Source: Nitrospinota bacterium (GTDB taxonomy: Bacteria > JADFOP01 > DATKYB01). From it: DNA of 11,373 nucleotides. The DNA is taken from assembly GCA_035528715.1 (NCBI GenBank), contig DATKYB010000024.1, forward strand, positions 1-11,373, in the 5' to 3' direction. Each line of letters starts with the position of its first letter. The first letter of the stretch is position 1. Shown piece by piece: positions 7,979 to 11,373 of the stretch. The position numbers and the translations under genes are program-made. Under the pieces are notes generated by a model. It did not search any database. It was not told the origin of the DNA and saw only the letters and a list, made by a program, of their open reading frames with translations.

Positions 7979-7988
7979 GGTAAAAAAC

Positions 7989-8630
7989 ATGTTTTTTGAT
8001 ATTCATACCCATACAACGAGATACTCTCCTTGTAGCATATTAAAACCCCATGACTTGGTGAATAAGGCTCTTGAATTAAACCTTGATGGAATCGTTATTA
8101 CAGAGCACGGGATGTTGTGGGATAAGGAAGAGATTCTGGAATTGAAAGAAGAGACAGGGGCTAATGATATGCCCATTCTCAGAGGGCAGGAGGTTACATG
8201 TTACACCCCTCAAGGTAATTTTCATGGAGACCTTCTGGTTTTTGGATATGATGAGTTATTTCAAGAAAAAGTAACAGCGGTTGAGGTTATTGAGAGAGTA
8301 CATGAGGTAGGGGGTGTAGTTGTTGCTGCCCATCCTTACAGAGAAGGATATGGATTTGGAGATGATGTTTTCAATCTCCATTTAGATGGTATTGAGGTCT
8401 TTCATCCCTATCATTCCTCATTAGACATAAAAAAGGCACAGTCAGCAAAAAAGATCCTTGATGTGGCTGACCTAGGAGGGAGTGATGCCCATGACGTTAG
8501 CTTTGTAGGATATTATCTCACATCTTTTTCAGGGGAAGTGAAAACCGAAGAAGATCTGGTAAGAGAGATCATAGCTAAAAATTGTAAGGCTGTTACCCTA
8601 GAGGAGGTCAAAGAAGTAGAGGGAAAATGA
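7989..8630 (+). CDS. PHP-domain metal-dependent phosphoesterase, substrate unknown
   Basis: The protein (213 residues) is a compact PHP domain, a metal-binding TIM-like barrel seen in histidinol phosphatases, nucleotide phosphatases and polymerase proofreading domains. The metal ligands can be followed: H6 and H8 in FFDIHTHTT, H40 in VITEHG, E68 in RGQEV, H79 in NFHGDLLVFG, H115 in AAHPYR, and D166 with H168 in GGSDAH. It has no signal peptide or membrane segment, so it is probably cytoplasmic. AAGG-type bases at the argG stop serve as a ribosome site 8 bases before the ATG, and the stop overlaps the next gene by 4 bp, so it is likely co-transcribed with argG. Nothing in the neighbourhood identifies the substrate. 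Related single-domain PHP proteins include 5'-3' RNA/oligonucleotide-type phosphatases, but that assignment cannot be made here. Confidence 0.85.
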   Translation: MFFDIHTHTTRYSPCSILKPHDLVNKALELNLDGIVITEHGMLWDKEEILELKEETGANDMPILRGQEVTCYTPQGNFHGDLLVFGYDELFQEKVTAVEVIERVHEVGGVVVAAHPYREGYGFGDDVFNLHLDGIEVFHPYHSSLDIKKAQSAKKILDVADLGGSDAHDVSFVGYYLTSFSGEVKTEEDLVREIIAKNCKAVTLEEVKEVEGK

Positions 8631-9511
8631 GGATCCTAATTACTGGAGGAAGCGGACTTTTAGGGTGGAATCTTTCTAAGATTGCTTCCTGTAATCACCA
8701 AGTCATTATCTCATATTTTAAACATCCCGTAGAACTTCCAGACCTCTGTTCTGTTTTATTAAATATAATAAATAAAAGTGAAGTCAAAAAACTTATCAAG
8801 TTCTACAGACCTGAGGTTATTATACATACTGCTGCTTTAACAAATGTAGATTTTTGTGAAGAAAACAAGGAAATTACAAAAAAGACAAATGTGGATGGGA
8901 CACGAAATATCGCTGAAGCGGTGGAAGAGATAAATGGGAAACTTATCTTTTGTTCAACAGATCTGGTTTTTGATGGTAAAAAAGGTAATTATAGAGAAGA
9001 TGATGAGGTGAATCCTTTAAATTATTATGCTGAGACAAAGGTTAAGGGTGAAGAGATTACCAGGAAGATTTGTTCTAACTATATCATAGCAAGGATTAGC
9101 ATCATATATGGATGGAGTAATAACCTCAATAAGGGATTTACTGATAATCTTTTGGAAAATTTAAAATCAAAGAAAAAAGTGTTTCTATTTCAGGATCAGT
9201 TTCGATCTCCGATATATGCTGTTAATTTATCAGAGGCATTATTAGAAATAGCAAAGAGAGATATAACAGGTGTAATTCACCTGGGAGGAAAGGAAAGGAT
9301 CAGTAGATATGAATTTGGTAGAAAATTTGCCAGGAAGTTTCATCTTGATACTGAACTAATCATAGAAGGTTCGTTCCTGGAACATGATTTGATCGGAACG
9401 AGACCAAAGGACAGTTCTCTGGATATTTCCAAGGCAAAGGCAATTCTGAAGACTCGATTCATAGATATTAATGAAGGATTGAATTGTATGAAAGAGACTC
9501 TAAGTCATTAA
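8627..9511 (+). CDS. RmlD-like NAD(P)-dependent sugar-nucleotide reductase (extended SDR)
   Basis: This is an extended short-chain dehydrogenase of the RmlD substrate-binding family, whose named member reduces dTDP-4-dehydrorhamnose. The 294-residue length fits. The dinucleotide motif TGGSGLLG is at 6-13; IIHTAALTNVDFCEEN (65-80) and NVDGTRNIAEA (88-98) are family hallmarks. STDLVFDG (110-117) carries the active-site Thr, Y134 and K138 in YYAETK form the YxxxK catalytic pair, and RPKDSSLD (259-266) is the typical C-terminal signature. The ATG overlaps the PHP gene stop as ATGA. No rmlA, rmlB or rmlC lies in the window, so rhamnose synthesis is not supported by context; a different sugar nucleotide, or a MAT2B-like non-sugar role, is possible. 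I withhold a gene symbol. Confidence 0.85.
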   Translation: MRILITGGSGLLGWNLSKIASCNHQVIISYFKHPVELPDLCSVLLNIINKSEVKKLIKFYRPEVIIHTAALTNVDFCEENKEITKKTNVDGTRNIAEAVEEINGKLIFCSTDLVFDGKKGNYREDDEVNPLNYYAETKVKGEEITRKICSNYIIARISIIYGWSNNLNKGFTDNLLENLKSKKKVFLFQDQFRSPIYAVNLSEALLEIAKRDITGVIHLGGKERISRYEFGRKFARKFHLDTELIIEGSFLEHDLIGTRPKDSSLDISKAKAILKTRFIDINEGLNCMKETLSH

Positions 9512-9516
9512 GAGGT
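9512..9516 (+). promoter_or_regulatory. Shine-Dalgarno site for a TTG start
   Basis: GAGGT stands 7 bases before the TTG at 9524. It supports use of this rare start codon, from which the reading frame reaches the FAD-binding motif after only 15 residues. Confidence 0.6.
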
Positions 9517-9523
9517 TATTAAA

Positions 9524-11056
9524 TTGTCTCGAAAAATTTCTTCTTCTCAATACGACGTAGTGATCATAGGAGCTGGCCTTGGCGGATTGATTTCTGCTGC
9601 TGTTATTGCAAAAAAAGGTTTTAGGGTCTTAGTTGTGGAAAAGAACAGCTACCCAGGGGGATGCTGCAGCAGTTTTTCTAAAGATGGATATATCTTTAAT
9701 TTCGGACCTTCTTTATTTTGGGGATTAGATAGGGGAGGCCCTCTCTATAATCTTTTTGAATATCTTGGCATTCAAGAAAGTATCAAAACTCAGAATATCC
9801 TCAGAAGGATAGATCCAGGAATACAGATTGTTCTTCCAGATCATCGCTTAGATATCTATACTGAAAGAGAGAGATTATTTGAAGAACTCAAAAGAGAATT
9901 TCCAAAGTATTTTAAAACGTTAAGAGAGTTTTACAATAGAGTAGATTATATAAATTCTGAGATATTTGAAGCTTATAGTAATTATCCTTTTAATATTAAA
10001 AGAGAAGGAGATGGAAGGGCGAATAGCAACAGCAAATTTATTACCCTTTTATCAAGGGATATAAAGAGAATGAGTTTGCCTAAAAGCATTCGAAATTTTT
10101 TTACTCGGTACAGTTGGGATATGAGCATAAAAGACTTTTTTAGTCTCCAAACCTTATTTTTCGGTCAGGTAGATTCATCTGATGCACCCCTTCCCTTTTT
10201 TACAAGAGTTCTCACAATACCCTTAAAAGGACTTTATTATCCTCTAGCTGGAAGTCAAGGATTTGCAAATTTCCTAGCAGATAGGGTTTTCGATCTGGGA
10301 GGAGAAATAAAATATAACGTTAATGTAAAAAGTCTATTATTTGATAGGAAAAAGGCAAAGGGAATTAGATATGATGAGGGTGTTATATCTAAATCTATCC
10401 ATGCAAAAAAGATCATTGCTAATACATCTATATTTAATCTAAAAGACAGTTTAATCTCCGAAGAGCTTCCAAGAGAAAGGCTCGTTAAAAAATTTAGAGA
10501 TATAAAAGGGAGATGGACCATATTTTCACTCTTTTTAGGGGTTGATAGTAAAGCCGTGCCAGAACCCATAAAGGAAAATCTACTCATGTATACTGATAGT
10601 TATGAAGCCCCTGAAGAAAGAAGAATACTCTATGTTCATACCAGTCCAGAGTGGGATAGAAAGAGAGCACCTGGGGGCAAAAGGGCCTTAACAGCTCTTT
10701 CTGTTTTTCCTGTTGAAAATTGGAAAGGAGACGAAGGGGAGCTTAAAAAGAAAAATATAGAAAAAATAATAGCAGACTTAAAAAGAATTATTCCATTTAT
10801 AGAAGGTAATTTTAATATTGTGGATATGATGACACCACCAAAATTTGAAAAGCTCTTATCCCGGCCTGAAGGAATAGTAGGGAACTTAAATGGTGGTTAT
10901 AAGAAAAATAGATTTAATTTTTATGGCCTTTCTCACAATCTTCCCCTTAAGAATTTATATCTCGTGGGGGAAGAAGCGTATCCAGGTTATGGGACGACCA
11001 ATGTTATGTTTTCAGGATTTCATGCGGCAGAAAGGATCATAGAGGATCTAAAATAG
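9524..11056 (+). CDS. CrtI/CrtISO-type FAD-dependent oxidoreductase
   Basis: The 510-residue protein belongs to the amine-oxidase-like flavoprotein group that includes phytoene desaturases, carotenoid isomerases and retinol saturases. The N-terminal Rossmann motif YDVVIIGAGLGGLISA (10-25) is followed by the ribose-binding E39 in VVEKN and the PGGCCSSF pyrophosphate segment (44-51). The substrate domain occupies the middle, and the C-terminal FAD motif NLYLVGEEAYPGYGTTNVMF (477-496) with SGFHAAERI closes the fold. There is no signal peptide. The TTG start has a good ribosome site and lies 12 bp after the SDR stop. Carotenoid partners such as crtB or crtE are not in the window, so a hydrophobic polyene or quinone-like substrate is only a guess. 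The family is broad and often misnamed phytoene desaturase, so I call the fold and not the reaction. Confidence 0.85.
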   Translation: MSRKISSSQYDVVIIGAGLGGLISAAVIAKKGFRVLVVEKNSYPGGCCSSFSKDGYIFNFGPSLFWGLDRGGPLYNLFEYLGIQESIKTQNILRRIDPGIQIVLPDHRLDIYTERERLFEELKREFPKYFKTLREFYNRVDYINSEIFEAYSNYPFNIKREGDGRANSNSKFITLLSRDIKRMSLPKSIRNFFTRYSWDMSIKDFFSLQTLFFGQVDSSDAPLPFFTRVLTIPLKGLYYPLAGSQGFANFLADRVFDLGGEIKYNVNVKSLLFDRKKAKGIRYDEGVISKSIHAKKIIANTSIFNLKDSLISEELPRERLVKKFRDIKGRWTIFSLFLGVDSKAVPEPIKENLLMYTDSYEAPEERRILYVHTSPEWDRKRAPGGKRALTALSVFPVENWKGDEGELKKKNIEKIIADLKRIIPFIEGNFNIVDMMTPPKFEKLLSRPEGIVGNLNGGYKKNRFNFYGLSHNLPLKNLYLVGEEAYPGYGTTNVMFSGFHAAERIIEDLK

Positions 11057-11059
11057 TTA

Positions 11060-11373
11060 TTAAAAGGAAATTGTCTTCTCTAAAAGCCTTTTCAAATTCT
11101 TTTCAAATATGACGTCTTGTATTCTTTTTCTCTTCTTTGGGCCCTTTATCTTCATACCCTTTTCCCTTAGCCTTCTTTTAATATTCCTTGATTCTAAAAG
11201 ATGCTCAATATTTCTTTCTGTGAATATCTTTCCATCAGGAGAGATGACCTTTGCACCTTTTCTGAGAACAATGGAAGCAAGGCCCAGGTCATAAGTTACA
11301 ATGATGTCTTCCTTTTCAGAAGAATTGATGATAGCTATATCAGCTTCTTGAGGCAAAGAGTCAACAAATCTGA
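11060..11373 (-). CDS. DUF188 (YaiI/YqxD-family) protein, 5' truncated by the window
   Basis: The reading frame is open to the right edge, so the true start lies outside; the TTG at 11356 is merely the first possible start codon inside the window. About 104 residues are visible, roughly the C-terminal two thirds of a family near 150 residues. Recognisable are ADIAIINSSEKEDIIVTYDLGLASIVLRKGAKV, matching the family's GDIVIT-D--LA-ALAKGA block, then SPDGKIFTERNIEHLL, and the GPKKR segment before a basic C-terminal helix. The N-terminal VDADACP-type aspartate motif of the family would be outside the window. The function is not established; PIN-like nuclease folds have been proposed. The stop lies 3 bp from the stop of the convergent oxidoreductase gene. 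Confidence 0.85.
   Translation of the reverse strand, partial: RFVDSLPQEADIAIINSSEKEDIIVTYDLGLASIVLRKGAKVISPDGKIFTERNIEHLLESRNIKRRLREKGMKIKGPKKRKRIQDVIFEKNLKRLLEKTISF

Noticed and set aside
11082-11092. AAAAG-C-CTTTT as a terminator hairpin
   Set aside because: The loop would be a single base and the stem almost all A-T, so it cannot form a stable terminator.
11088-11108. Tandem 11-bp repeat CTTTTCAAATT
   Set aside because: Two imperfect copies inside the DUF188 coding region encoding a Lys-rich helix; not a multiple of three and too short to be a functional repeat.
11109-11294. 61-codon + strand frame rich in Phe/Leu that could look like a membrane peptide
   Set aside because: It is antisense to the DUF188 gene, whose protein matches its family clearly; Lys codons on the other strand read as Phe/Leu here.

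Overview
The window is an AT-rich bacterial chromosome segment with ten protein genes, nine on the + strand and one convergent at the right edge. No RNA gene, transposon, CRISPR array or prophage gene is visible. The order trmFO - xer - hslV - hslU, running straight into argB - argD - argF - argG, suggests a Deltaproteobacteria/Desulfobacterota-like organism or a related uncultured lineage. The first four genes also resemble the Firmicutes trmFO-codV-clpQ-clpY order. The phylum call is an inference from gene order and protein similarity recalled from memory, and it is not secure.

Left block (about 1-3612): the 3' part of trmFO (folate/FAD-dependent tRNA m5U54 methylation), a XerC/XerD-type tyrosine recombinase starting on the next base, and the HslV peptidase and HslU ATPase of the HslVU protease. 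Spacing is 0, 19 and 15 bp with the preferred starts, so this looks like one transcription unit of housekeeping genes.

Middle block (3620-7978): argB, argD, argF and argG supply the acetylglutamate kinase, acetylornithine aminotransferase, ornithine carbamoyltransferase and argininosuccinate synthase steps of arginine synthesis. argB follows hslU by 7 bp. The only sizeable intergenic gap (4520-4624) lies between argB and argD. It holds a near-consensus ARG box (4582-4599) next to a -10-like element, so argDFG probably has its own arginine-responsive promoter. argD and argF overlap by 4 bp. ArgB also carries the N-terminal helix and C-terminal signature of arginine-inhibited kinases, so control may act at both gene and enzyme level.

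Right block (7989-11056): where argH might be expected, the strand continues with a PHP-domain phosphoesterase, an RmlD-like SDR overlapping it by 4 bp, and a CrtI/CrtISO-type FAD oxidoreductase with a TTG start. Tight spacing suggests co-transcription with argG, but the function of this trio is unknown. A partial DUF188 (YaiI/YqxD) gene on the - strand ends 3 bp from the oxidoreductase and runs off the window.

Most of the window is ordinary core metabolism. The points most worth a second look are the ARG-box-like operator, the unexplained PHP-SDR-oxidoreductase extension of the arg operon, and the absence of argH from its expected place. I do not see convincing evidence of a wholly new system.
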